From Lycocorax pyrrhopterus obiensis (Eukaryota; Chordata; Aves; Passeriformes; Paradisaeidae): a DNA stretch of 64,000 nt. A program made the translations under genes and the position numbers. This document shows positions 49,187 to 60,814 of this stretch, piece by piece. The stretch is from assembly GCA_014706295.1 (NCBI GenBank), contig JACSVZ010000027.1, forward strand, positions 5,002,924 to 5,066,923, written 5' to 3'. Position 1 is the stretch's first letter, and every line of letters begins with the position of its first letter. The notes under the pieces were generated by a model. That model was not told the origin of the DNA. It searched no databases and saw only the letters and a list, made by a program, of their open reading frames with translations.

Positions 49187-49734
49187 ATAATATAATTTCA
49201 ACAGAATTTCAATATAATATATATAATTATATAATGTATATATAATATATAATATAATATATATAATATATATAGTGTATAATTTCAACAAAATTTCAAT
49301 AGCTATAATAATAAATTCAACTAGTAGACTGTCTGTAGGGTGCACTGACTGAAGTGCTCAGGTGCTGATGTTTCATAAATATACTATATAAATACATAAA
49401 TATCCTCTCTCTCTCTGTCTCTGTATATGTGTGTCTCAATGGGCGTAGGTTTGTAATGTTTGTATCTTTCTTATTGAGAAAGAGCTGAAGTCACCTGGAT
49501 GGGTAGATTGTAAAATGAGTGGGTCATCTTATCTCATCCCCTTGCATAACCTCACCTCAAGCAAGGTGTATGTCAGGGCAAGTTAAGAGCACGATTATCA
49601 GAGCAGCCCAGTGCTGCTGCCACTCTCTGCGGGTAATGGAGCCCAGGGTTCTAAAAGTGTCTGATGTTGGCGTGTGAATGTTTGTCTGGTGCTTAAAAGA
49701 CTTTGCAGAAAGGGTTGACTTGAAGCTGTGTCTG

Positions 49735-49980
49735 TGAGATACAGGTTGGAGATCGGGAGAAGCTTCTTCCCCCAGAGGGTGCTGGGCACTGCCCAGGCTC
49801 CCCAGGGAACGGGCACGGCCCCGAGGCTGCCAGAGCTCCAGGAGCGTTTGGACAGCGCTGCCAGGGATGCCCAGGGTGGGGTTGTTGGGGTGTCTGTGCA
49901 GGGCTAGGGGTTGGACTCCATGATCTTTGGGGATCCCTTCCAACCTGCATGGAATATTCCATGCTTCTATAAGAGAGTAT
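49735..49980 (+). mobile_element. CR1 LINE 3' fragment, sense
   Basis: It contains gagatacaggttggagatcg, cagagctccaggagcgtttg, gggttggactccatgatctt and gggatcccttccaacctgca. It is the same subfamily as the antisense copy at 17228. Confidence 0.85.
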
Positions 49981-51654
49981 CTTGGGATATTCATGGCTCT
50001 ATAAGAGAAATGAATCCTAGCATTGGAAGTGGGCTGGTTTCATCTCCTTGGGTGGGGGATATGAAAACAAACAAATTCAGGCCTTTGTAGAATGGGTTTG
50101 ATTCCGATTTTAATCTCAGTTACATGACATAGATTTGATCCCTCCCAAGTGCTTGTGCCAGGGAAAATGCCTCAATGGCTTTCCAAAGTTTTTCATCAGC
50201 TCTTTTGAATGCCAAGCAGTTCCAATTAATCAGAGATTGGCCCTGCAGGGAATACGCCGCTGCACAGCTTCCTCTTGTCTTTGCCAAAACACGATCCAGC
50301 CGCTTGTGTTTCTGAGCAAGTTCTGCTTTCGGCTTTCAGTGCGGGGCTATCACCAGGAAACACATGGCAGGGCTCTCCAGCTGCGTGTCCTGTCAGGAGG
50401 AGCCGCAGTGGGCACAGGGAGCAGGGCCAGGGCTCCTCGTGGGTGCTCGTTTATGGGCAGGAGGATCAAGTAAACATCGATTTTCCCTCTCTGCTGCAAG
50501 CTCAGCTGGGGATTTCAGTGCTCCTCCGACCGACTTGTGTGGAGCTGAGTCTCGATCAGATTCTGCTGCAGAGGCACTGGCGCTGCCCTTATCAGAGAGG
50601 AAATGAGCACTGGGAAGATAAAGCTGAGATTACTAAAAGTAGCCTCTGATTTTGGGTCGTGGGTGCTCCATTTGAGGAAATTTGAGAGTTCTTTTTCTTG
50701 TAGATTACAGGATTTCTCTGGTTGTGATGATTCCTTAAAGCTTTCCAAACGCAGCTCCCTAAAAATCACTCTTCTGGGAGTCACGGGTTGCACCAGAAGC
50801 AGATGTCACTCACCTCATATATTTAAGAGTATATTAGAGAACAAGCCCCAAATCTTTGTCAGAATATTACAATAGGCATGTGGTGGTTTTCTTTTTAAGC
50901 CCCAGCTCTGAGGATTAAGCAGTAAATGAAAAATTCAAATACTGCTTTTGAAAAGGAATTGTTTATATATAGTTTGTAGAGATCAGGCTGGTGAATTGAG
51001 AGAGCTCAAGAGGTTGACATTTCTATTTGATTGAACTCTTTGCTTTAACTGGTGGCTCTAATCCAAAATGAGCAATACCTTCCCCCCAGGTCCTAATACA
51101 ACTCTTTGTAGCCATTTGTCAAAAATATGTCCCAGCTACTTGGATCTACATATCCATCCTTTTGGGAGGGAAAAGTGTGCTGGATTTTGTGACCAGCATC
51201 TCAAGAGACTTTGTCTTTACCGACGTGTAGAGATCAGGGATGGGAAGTCAATGGAGGTGCCTGTGCACAGTATTTGTGTAGTTTTCATATTCTGTGGAGT
51301 ATTTCAGCAGCAGGAGGGGCCAGCGTTGACATTCCCTGCAGGTTTTGCTCTGGGTACAAAGAGGACTTTGTCCCTAGATAGCTGCTCTGGTCACATCCCA
51401 CTGGGGTTTCACTATGAGCAGATAAAAAGTTTGCTGTTAACGTCACACGCAGCCAAGCTGAAAAGTGCCAGGCAGGGTCCAAAAGCCACCCTGGCTTGCT
51501 GGGATTCCAGGCTGAGGTGTGCAGGTTATTCCAAAATAATCCACGGCTTATTGCAAGCAAGACACCTGGAAAAAGGAATTTGGCTTTATGTTTCAGCTGA
51601 GCGAGGTGGAGGCTGGGCTTCCACTGCAGAGTTATGGCAGCACTTCACAAGATA

Positions 51655-51960
51655 ACAGAATCATTAATGTTAGAAAAGACCTTTGGCATCATCAAGTCCC
51701 ACCATCAACCCAGCACTACCACCATGGTCACCACTAAACCATGGCATGAAGTGCCACATCCACACGTTTTTCAAACACTCCAGGGATGGTGACTCCACTG
51801 CTGTCGTGGGCAGGCTGTGCCAAGGCTGGACAACCCTTTCTGGGAATAGTGTTTCCCTAATATCCAACCTAAACCTCCCCTGGCACAACCTGAGGCCATT
51901 CCTTTTGTCCTATCACTTGTTACCTGGGAGAAGAGACTGATCCTTACCTGGCTACAAGCT
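51655..51960 (-). mobile_element. CR1 LINE 3' fragment, antisense
   Basis: It contains gttagaaaagacctttggca, catggcatgaagtgccacat, aacactccagggatggtgac and aacctaaacctcccctggca. It belongs to the subfamily also seen at 21335 and 39005. Confidence 0.85.
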
Positions 51961-52189
51961 CCCAGCTTTGCAGGGCTCCCCATGTTGGACAGCCCCGGGT
52001 TTATTCCGTACATCTGGTTCGCTCCTTCCGCAGCAGAACACAGGCAGTCACTGGGCCCGCTGGGTACGGGCACATTTAATTACAAGAATTAATCCAGTTA
52101 GCAGTTTTTAAAGGCCACAGGATATGGACACAAACTGAGTGGCTTATTTGAGTTTCAAAGTTTCCTCTTCCCCAAATTGCAGTAGTCTA

Positions 52190-52335
52190 TGAGTCATAGA
52201 ACCATGGAATGGTTTGTGTTGGAAGGGACCTTAAAAACCATCTCGTTCCACCCCCTGCCGTGGGCAGAGACACCTCCCACTAGGCCAGGTTGCTCCAAGC
52301 CCCGTCCAGCCTTGCCTTGGACACTTCAGAGAACT
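52190..52335 (-). mobile_element. CR1 LINE 3' fragment, antisense
   Basis: It contains catggaatggtttgtgttgg, cctgccgtgggcagagacac and ccgtccagccttgccttgga. Confidence 0.85.
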
Positions 52336-52559
52336 GCAATATGTGAATAAATGATCATTTATATTAATAATATGACCATATATATGTCCAAATATGACCA
52401 TTTATATGAATATATATGACCAATAATGACCCAATATACTAATAAATTACCATTTTCATGTCCATTTCTCTCCTTCCTCAGTCAAGAGGGAGGGCAGGAA
52501 GGTGAACAACATCACATCTGTGCTCTGGCATCTTGGACAAGACTTTGTCATCATACTGG

Positions 52560-52995
52560 GACCGATTCCTGCTGGACAACGAAGCCAAAGGCTGGAACAC
52601 CTCTCCTATGAGAACAGGCTGAGAGAGTTGTGGTTCAGCTTGAAGAGGAGAAGGCTCCAGGGAGACCTCAGAGCCCCTTCCACTGCCTAAAGGGGCTCCA
52701 AGAGAGCTGGAGAGGGACTTGGGACAAAGGGGAATGGCTTCCCACTGCCGGAGGGCAGGGATAGATGGGATATTGGTATGAAATTCTTCCCTGTGAGGGT
52801 GGGGAGGCCCTGGCACAGGTGGCCCAGAGAAGCTGTGGCTGTCCCTGGATCCCTGGAAGTGTCCAAGGCCAGGTTGGATGGGGCTTGGAGCCACCTGGGA
52901 CGGTGGAAAGTGTCCCTGCCCATGGCAGGAGGTGGGACTGGGTGGTGTTTTAGGTCCCTCCCAACCTAAATCCTTCTGGGATTCCATGGTTTACA
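52560..52995 (+). mobile_element. CR1 LINE 3' fragment, sense
   Basis: It contains ggctgagagagttgtggttc, aggagaaggctccagggaga, ctggagagggacttgggaca, ttcttccctgtgagggtggg and gtccctcccaacctaaatcc; about 435 bases are retained. Confidence 0.88.
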
Positions 52996-53502
52996 GGATC
53001 CCAGGGGCAGGTGTGCAGGGCTGGTGTTCCCTGGAGCAAAGCCCCAGCACAGGGGGTGAGGGAGGCAGCTTTGGGCACTGTGGGGTGAACTGGGTGTCAG
53101 ACCCGGCTGTGTCTGTGGGCAGGGCGGGGGGGCTGCCCTGGGCTGCGACTTCAGGCACCGTGACCAGAGCCCACCGTCCCTCTCACTGCTGCTCCTTTCC
53201 TGGTCAGGCTGAGCTCATCCCTCATCCCCCGCTCACACTGTGGTCAAGCAGCACGGCTGGCTCCGGGACAAGGGGTTGGGAACCCCTCTGCTCCCAGCAC
53301 TGCAGATGTGGACTTTAGAACAAATCTCAGATGGACAAACAGCGTGGGACTGAGCCCACACTGCTCCAGGCGTTTCAGCTCTGCAGTCGCTGTCGAGTGC
53401 CAGAATGTGGGATCTTGTTGCGAAACATCCTGAGTTCCGTGTCTGCCAGGTGTGCGGGATCCCCTGCCTGTGCACAGTCTCACCGTTGGGAAAACCTGCC
53501 CC

Positions 53503-53555
53503 AGCTTCCTGGAATTCCTGCTCAGCTTCGTGGAATTCCTGCTCAGCTTCCTGCT
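53503..53555. repeat. 21-bp tandem repeat
   Basis: Two near-identical 21-bp copies (53503-53523 and 53524-53544) with the word tggaattcctgctc, plus part of a third. Confidence 0.7.
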
Positions 53556-54436
53556 CGGCTGGGATGCTCCGAGCCCTCGCACAGGGCGGGCATCAGGACG
53601 CGCTCCCTGCGTGGGGCACGGCCCCAGCGGAGTGGAACAAGAGCAGAGGAAATCCCGAGAGCGCCGGCACAGGGAGCCCTGCGGGGGCTCAGCTGTCGGC
53701 GGCTGCTGTTGTGCAGCCTCCCTTCTGGAATGTCCCCTTTCATCCCAGCCTCTGGCCTCCACTTGAACCGTCTGAAATCCCGAGCAGCCGAGAAGCTCTT
53801 TGCTCTTACAGGCATTCAGATGGTCTCAGTTGAAGCCCAGCAGCTGCTGCCTGTGTGAGACACTTCTCCGCCGGTTCTGCCCGGTGCTCATCCCCTGCCT
53901 CGCGAGGAGGTCGGCACAGGTCCATGTTCCCATGTTCCCACCTCCACCGACCCCCTCCCCGGGGCTGCAGAAGGGACGTGGAGCTGCCACACTCGGTATC
54001 CTCTGAGCAGATTTCTTTACCTGGCTGCTACATCCTGTTCCCAGGTTCCTGCCCCTCTGTAGGCTGTCACCCTGCCTGAACGCCTCTGCCACCACCTGGG
54101 ACCTCACTAGCACTGTTTACAGTTCTAATGCCAGTTACTAATTTTCTCTAATTGGAAATATGAGAAAATGTTGGAAATATTCCCAATTGTTTCCCTGTTT
54201 CTCATCTGTGATGGGAATGGCTAATGAGAAACAGAAAAACAGAAAAGCAAAGGCTTTTCCCTTCCTCTCATCTACAGTCCCACTAGAGACGTTCCAGCTC
54301 CAGAGCTTTAGTCAGTATCTGGGTATCCTGTCCTTCTCCTGATGTCCCCAGCCTCCCACACAGCTCCTTAGTCCAGTGACACCTCCCTTGGTGCTCTCTC
54401 CCCCAGTTCTGCTGATCTCCTGCTGTTAAAGTCTTA

Positions 54437-54504
54437 CATCCATCCATCCATCCATCCATCCATCCATCCATCCATCCATCTCTCCCTCCCTCCCTCCCTC
54501 CCTT
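54437..54504. repeat. (CATC)11 followed by (TCCC)n microsatellite
   Basis: Perfect CATC units run to 54480, then TCCC units to about 54504. Confidence 0.95.
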
Positions 54505-55539
54505 TATTTCCCAGTGACCCCCATGCCCATAGGCAGAAAGCCCTCACAAAGCTCAGAGCTGTAACTCCCTCTTTGTAATTAATTTTTAACTTCCCAGGAG
54601 AAGGATGATCTCGGTGGAGGGAGCCCAGCTTGGCATGGTCCCCATTCTTGCTGTCATGTGTGAAGAGAGATGGAGAGAAATACATCCAGAGGCCTAGAGC
54701 TGGGCATGGAACAAGGGCAGCATGTCCAAAGTCATCCCATCTGGAGGAGCCTACAAGAAGCCATCCCTTCTGGAACCTAAAAAGGAGAACGATTTCCTTC
54801 ACCAGGTTTGACAGCAAGATGTGGGGTCACTGGGGAAATATCCACAGACAGATCAGTCACGGCTGAAGGCAGGAGAAGCACAACTAATATTAGGTTGCAA
54901 AACCCAACATCTGGAGTATCTTTGCTTTCCTAGCACCAAAAATGTCCATTTACCAAACAACCTGAGAGCTCACAGGCAGCATTATTTGGGCTGAGAAATG
55001 CAGGGCCTGTGAGGCACCTTCAGCTGCTGTGACAGTAAATCCTGATAAGAACGGTTCAGCAGAACCATGGTCAGCCAGAGCCCAGGATGGAGCTGGGGCA
55101 TGGCACAAAGTCAGTGTTACACAGACCCCTAAAGCAGCAGTGCTCCAGCAATAGCAGCTGGCTCAGCCTTGGCTTTGAAAGTTTATTAAGATAAATCAAG
55201 TGTCAGAGACTGGAATTTCTAATGAAATTAAACTAGACTGTAAAAAGTGTGCAAAAATGGAAATGGGCTAAAAATTCCATCAGACATTTGGTATTAAACC
55301 AACAGAAAAATGTATGTGATGCTTTAAAGGGAATTATGTAATAATCTGGTCAAAATAACAAAGCCTTTAAAGCATCCTGTGGGATGCGGATTCCGTCTGA
55401 AGGTGGGATCTATAGGGAGATAAAGAGGAAATTCAGCTAAATGGAAAAGGCAACATGAAGCCACCTCCCTGTGATTGCTCCTCTGGGACTGCCTGCCTAC
55501 ACCTGGGCTCCCACAGCCCCACAGCTGAGCTCCTGCAGC

Positions 55540-55720
55540 ACTGGCTCAGGTTACCCAGAGCATGTGTGGCTGCTCCATCCCTGGAAATGTCCAAGGCCAG
55601 GCTGGACAAGGCTTGGAGCACCCTGGGATAGTGGAAGGTGTCCCTGCCCATGACACTGGCACTGAGTGGTCTTTAAAGTCCCTTCCCGCCCAAACCATCC
55701 CATGGTTCTATTCTATGATT
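55540..55720 (+). mobile_element. CR1 LINE 3' fragment, sense
   Basis: It contains ggttacccagagcatgtgtg, gtccaaggccaggctggaca, gtggaaggtgtccctgccca and ccgcccaaaccatcccatgg, ending ctattctatgatt. Confidence 0.85.
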
Positions 55721-55734
55721 GTTGTGTAGTTGAA

Positions 55735-56915
55735 GTTGTCCCTGCTCTTTTCAGGGGCTTGGATCCTGACTGTGGTGGGTTGGCCCTGGCTGGACACTGA
55801 GTGCCCCCAAAGCCACTCTGTCGCTCCCCTCAGCTGGGCAGGAGAGAGAAAATGCAGCTAAAGGCTCATGGGTGGAGATAAGGACAGGGAGGTGTCACTC
55901 AGCAAGGACCATCATGGGCGAAACAGACTCGACTTGGGGAAATGAGTTTAATTTGTTACAAATCAAATCAGAAATAAACCCAAATCATAAAGCACCTTCC
56001 CCCCACCACTCCTTTCTTCTTGGGCTCAACTTCACTTCTCAATTCTCCATCTCCTCCCCTCCAGCAGTGCAGGGGGATGGGGAGTGGGGGTTACAGAGAG
56101 GTCATCACATGTTGCTTCTGCTGCTCTTTCCTCCTCCTCAGGGGCAAGATTCCTCTCACTCCTCCCCTGCTCCAGTGTGAGTCCCTCCCACAGGAGACAA
56201 TCCCACAGGAACTTCTCCAGCACGATTCTTTCCCACAGGCTGCAGTTCTTCACAAACTGCTCCAGTGAAGGTCCCTTTCCACAGGGTCAGTCCTTGAGGA
56301 AGAGGCTGCTCCAATGTGGGTCCCCCAAAGGTCACAAGTCCTGCCAGGAAAGCTGCTCCAGCATGGGCTCTGCTCTCCACAGGGCCACAGGTCCCTGCTA
56401 GGACCCTGCTCTGCATGGGCTTCACATGGGGCCTCTCTTGGGCATCCCCCTGCTCCAGCCTGGGCTCCTCCAGGGGCTGCAGGTGCATCTCTGCACCCCA
56501 GTGCCCTCCATGGGCTGCAGGGGCACTGCTGCCTCACCGTGGTCTTCCCCATGGAATCTCAGGGAAATCTTGGCTCTGGTGCCTGGAGCAACTCCTGCCC
56601 CTCCTTCTCCTCTGACCTGGGGGTGTGCAGAGCTGTTCCTCTCATGTTCCCACTCCTCTCTGGCTGCTGTTCTGCAGGTGGGTATTTTTCCCTGCTTCTG
56701 AACTCTGTTTTCCCAGAGGTGCTGCCACCATCATTACTGGGCTCAGCCTTGGTCACAAGGAGCCCTCTGGCATTGGCTCTGCCAGACATGGGGGAAGCTT
56801 CCAGTAGCTCCTCACAGAAGCCACCCCTATAGCCCCTCACTACCAAAATCTGCCCATGCAAATCCCATGCCATGACCTGCAAAAGTCCCTTCCAACCCAA
56901 ATCTTACCGTGATTC
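55735..56915 (+). mobile_element. Older CR1 tail split by an LTR insertion
   Basis: The bases up to 55770 (gttgtccctgctcttttcag, gggcttggatcctgac) and from 56873 (ctgcaaaagtcccttccaac) are the two halves of one short CR1 3' end, in the expected order and orientation. The LTR at 55771-56872 lies between them. Confidence 0.75.
55771..56872. mobile_element. Solo LTR of an endogenous retrovirus
   Basis: This 1102-bp element starts TGTGGTGGGTTGG and ends ATGCCA, so it has TG...CA ends, and is flanked on both sides by TGAC (55767-55770 and 56873-56876), a 4-bp target-site duplication. It includes gggaaatgagtttaatttgt and a block of degenerate internal repeats (ctgctccagcatgggctc and similar, about 56160-56560). 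I recognise it as a common passerine ERV LTR type from memory but cannot give the family name. There is no internal retroviral coding sequence and no second LTR in the window, so it is a solo LTR. Orientation is not assigned. Confidence 0.85.
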
Positions 56916-57149
56916 CCTGGCACAGCCCAGGCACATTTCAGCACAGCCAATACCTGCCAGGTGAATGTGATGTCTCAGCCTTTGGAACCTTTTGATTCCT
57001 CCACTTGCTCTCTGGAGCTCACATGTGGCATTCTGCCATTGATGTTGGTGGCACAGGTGAGAGCTGGTGGTGGGAGCAGTGTGTGCACCAGAGACGTGAT
57101 TCCATGACCTGTCAGACTTCCAGGGGAAGCTCAGGGCTGGTTGTGCCTC

Positions 57150-57225
57150 TGAAGAATCACGGAATCACAGAATGGATTGGCTTGGAAAGGACAATAAAGA
57201 TCACCCAGTTCCACCCCCATAACAG
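57150..57225 (-). mobile_element. Short CR1 tail, antisense
   Basis: It contains gaatcacagaatggattggc and gatcacccagttccaccccc. Confidence 0.75.
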
Positions 57226-57724
57226 GTTAAAGCTGCAGCATTCCAGCCCGCAATTCCAGTCCAGCCCAGCTGGGCTTTACCCAGAGTACAGTTGTTGATT
57301 TCCCACAGCACACTCAGGTGAAGCTGCACCTTTCCCTCTGTTCCCAGCTTTGCAAAGCCGAGGTGTTTGTGTTCACAGGACGTGCTGCTCACTTGAGGAA
57401 GCCAGTAGCAAGAGCAACAAAACAGTAATGGGCTGGAAAAACACAACAAGGACCCCCGTGGTGAATCTGCTGGGTCTCCAGACAAACAAATTCACACTCT
57501 GCAGAGGACACAGCGTTGGCTCCAGGGCTAAACCAGCCCATTCCCACATGGCTTCCGCTGTCCTAAACCCATGTCCTTCTGGTTAGACACTCCTCCCCTC
57601 CCCGGGGAGTTCTTGGTCAGAAAAATGTTTCCATCTGTCATCAGGAGGTTGCCTGAATTGTTGGTAACTTAATAAAGGGAGGAAGGAGTCAGCTCAGACT
57701 GTTACAAATCTGAAGTCTTCAAAT

Positions 57725-58068
57725 ATGGAGCCAGGCTGGGAGGGCTCAGACTGTTCAGCCTGGAGAGGAGAAGCTCCAGGGAGACCTCAGAACCCCTGTC
57801 AGTGCCTGGGAGAGCTGGAGAGGGACTTTGGACAAGGGCCTGGATTGACAGGACAAGGGGGAATGGCTTCCCACTGTCAGGGTAGATGGGATATTGGGAT
57901 GAAATTAGTGGGGAGGCCCTGGCACAGGTTGCCCAGAGCAGCTGTGGCTGCCCCATCCCTGGAAGCGCTCAAGGGAGGAGTAGAAGGTGTCGCTGCCCAT
58001 GGCAGGGACTGGGAACAAGATGATCTTCAAGGTCCCTTCCAGCCAAACCATCCTATGATTCTAGATTG
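57725..58068 (+). mobile_element. CR1 LINE 3' fragment, sense
   Basis: It contains cagactgttcagcctggaga, ggagctggagagg-like words near 57810, gggaatggcttcccactgtc and ggtcccttccagccaaacca, ending ctatgattctag. It has internal deletions in the ccatccctggaagc segment. Confidence 0.85.
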
Positions 58069-59289
58069 AGTTTGACTAAGAAAAGGTTAAGGAGGGACTC
58101 AATCGTGTTCTCCAGTGGAGATTCTGATGTTAGAGGACATTTAGTTTAACAACAGAAACACCAGTGCCAACAGCCAGGAGGAGGAAGGAGGCAAATCCAG
58201 GCTGGCACAAAGAGCAGGAAAGGCTCATTGAATCCACTTTAACTCCATCAGTGAAGCAAAATTAAGTGTCTGTTTCAGCTTGACCATCTCCCACAATAAT
58301 TCCTGCATTAAAATAAATGGCTCCTGCCAGAACATGGAATTGCAGCACAGGATAAGCTCATGGCTGTGTTCCCTCCCGCCCGTGTCGTGTTACACTGTCA
58401 CTGGTTTGACTCAGAGACGAACTCTCCGGTTTGGCTCATGTAACACCCGACACAAAAAGAGCTCATTCATCAACGGGATCCCAAGATGCTCTTGCAACAT
58501 CATGGGGAAAAGCTGCTGCTTTGCCAAGTTTAGATGGGGACCTGATTCTCTTCTCTGTACACCAGGCTCAGACATGTCTTAACAGATCAAAGAATTGTTA
58601 TAGATAAGAGCAGCAACTCTTGTATTAGATAGAAGCAGCTCCTACCCTGTGAGGTTAAGGAATAGGTTCTTCTTTTTTAATGTAAATGTACACTTTAAAA
58701 AGTCACTTCTAAAAAAAATAAGAAATCAATGTCTTTCTTAAGAAAAACAGGTCTGAGGAGAATCTAAAGCATTTTTCACTCCCTCCTGCTCACAGGACAC
58801 TCATTCTCCCCCACTTCCAGAGGCATTCTCAGACAGCTGGATAAGGAGCCTGGTCAGGGCTGTGTCACCTGGAGCCACATGTATTGTCCCATGCAGACAT
58901 CTTGAGCAGGATTCAGAATTTTGCTGCCTGTCTCACCAGAGCTGCACAGGCTTTTTTCAAAAATTCAAAGATCACTTTTGCCAGTGATACCAATTTTAGG
59001 ACTGGGCCCTCTGCTCCTGGGCACCGGGAACAGCATCTCTATTACCAGCTCTGTATTTGTCCAGTTAAGAGTGAAGGGTCCAGCGAACATGTGCAAACAG
59101 CTGCAGCCACTGGGGTGGATCCTCTTCCCGCCTTCCTGCAGCATCACCCACCGGGATGTGTTTGGTTCATGAGCTGGTCTGGGAGACCAACTCTTGAATC
59201 ACCTGTGCTGCGACCATTCCAAGCCACATGTGGCACAAGGACTTGTCCAAGGGATACCTCAAGTTTTCCTCCAAGAACTGTAGAGGGTT

Positions 59290-59735
59290 CACCTTCCAGG
59301 GAAAGAGAAGGGAATGGAGCTGGTGAAGGGTCTGGAGCATCAGGAGCAGCTGAGGGAGCTGAGGGGGCTCAGCCTGGAGAAAAGGAGGCTCAGGGGGGAC
59401 CTTCTGGCTCTGCACAACTCCCTGACAGGAGGGGGCAGCCGGGGGGTCGGGCTCTGCTCCCAGGGAAAAACGGACAGGACAAAAGGAAATGGCCTCAAGT
59501 TGTGCCAGGGAAGGGTCAGGTTGGATGTTGGGGAAAATTTCATCATGGAAAGGTTGTCCAGCCCTGGTACAGCCTGCCCAGGGCAGTGGCAGGGTCCCCG
59601 TGCCTGGAGTGACTTAAAAGGTGTGTGAATGTGGCATATGGGGATGTGGGTTAGTGGTGGCCTTGGCAGTGCTGGGGAAACAGTTGGACTCAGTCTTAGA
59701 GGGCTTTTCCAACTGCAATGTTTCCATGATTATGT
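59290..59735 (+). mobile_element. CR1 LINE 3' fragment, sense
   Basis: It contains gggctcagcctggagaaaag, cctcaagttgtgccagggaa, gtacagcctgcccagggcag and gagggcttttccaactgcaa. About 445 bases are retained, one of the longest copies in the window. Confidence 0.88.
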
Positions 59736-60746
59736 GATCCTTAAGGAAGCTTTGGGCAGGAGGGCGCTGGAAAATCTGCCGAGCTTCTGAGCTTGTGTCC
59801 ACTCCAGCTCTCAACCACAGGTCAGCTGGAGCTGGCAGGGCTAATTCAGCTACTGCACGTTCTTTTTGTGGCTGGATATTGAGTTTCTGGACACTGCAAT
59901 GGCTCTGGCTCTGGGCCAGAGAGAGGTGAAGGATGGCAGGTGGCTGTCCTGGGCATGCTTCCCTGTGCCACTTCACATCTCAGGCAGGTGAGGGCAAACC
60001 CATCCGACACCCTGGGGAGCTGTGGGCAGAGGTGGATGGGGGGCTGTGCCCCAGTTCATGTTCTTTGACATTCAAATGCTCATTAATGAGTCATCTTGAA
60101 TCAGATCCATTAATGGGGTAGATCAAAGATCATCTGGCAAAGCACCTTGGCACCAACTGGCATCAGAGCAAGGACTCCCCAGCAGAATCTCCTGGAGCTG
60201 AAGCCACTCTCTGTGACTGTTGTCCTTGGACTAGTGCTGCCCCCATGGTAGCTCCTGCTTTGGGGACAAGTGCACAGTGGGGACTCAGAGGTCCCTGTGA
60301 CCCCCATGGGGGGATCCCCCTGTGTCACTGCACCCACCAGCCCCTCTCAGCCATTTCTTCAGGAATTATTGATGCTGCAAATGGGCACTTGGATATTTGC
60401 ACCCAGCAGTGCCTGGGGGAGGCCGGGCTGGTCCTGGCCACGCGTGCCCCTGCCCCATATCCATGTGTGCCTGGCAAACCAGCAAACCCAACCAGCAGCA
60501 GGTCTCTTCCAAAAACAATTACCTCATGTTGAAGCCATTGAGCATGTGATTTCCCAGCCTGACACTGAGAGCCTCCCTCCTCCAGAGGGAGAGGAGCTGT
60601 GCAGGAGCCAGCCGGGATTCAGCAAGAAAGGCTTTATCCTCTCTCTATCCACCAAGGACATGGTGTCCAAGCAGGACTCTGCCCAGGAGATGGGACTGCC
60701 AAGGCACCATGCAGGAAGCAGGCTGCACCCTTCAGAGAAGGAAAGC

Positions 60747-60814
60747 CCTTAAAACTTGAGATCTGTCTGGATTTTGAGCACCTTAAAACTTCAGATCTGC
60801 CTGGATTTTGAGCA
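60747..60814. repeat. 34-bp tandem duplication
   Basis: Copies at 60747-60780 and 60781-60814 (ccttaaaactt, agatctg, ctggattttgagca) differ at two positions. Confidence 0.9.

Larger units (their letters stand above)
44961..55766. other. Intergenic region, no gene found (proximal part)
   Basis: About 10.8 kb beyond the MAP3K14 promoter. It contains CR1 copies in both orientations, a (TAGA)n microsatellite, a (CATC)n microsatellite and unique sequence. The longer frames, for example at 47.0-47.4, 50.3-50.6, 51.1-51.6 and 53.2-53.9 kb, show no domain, no conserved motif and no convincing splice pattern. An ARHGAP27-type gene would be expected next in the human order, but none of its SH3, WW, PH or RhoGAP motifs is visible. 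Confidence 0.6.

Noticed and set aside
53244..53858. Overlapping 140-175 codon frames on both strands
   Set aside because: Both strands and several registers are open, the region has a 21-bp tandem repeat, and no domain or splice pattern is visible.
55771..56872. Regular ctgctccagcatggg spacing considered as a CRISPR-like or satellite array
   Set aside because: The units are degenerate internal repeats of an ERV LTR with TG...CA ends and a target-site duplication; the genome is avian, so CRISPR does not apply.
58884..59612. 242-codon plus-strand frame in the distal intergenic region
   Set aside because: Its second half is a CR1 3' fragment (cagcctggagaaaaggaggc and so on), which gives the same Arg/Gly-rich peptide at every copy; the first half has no support.
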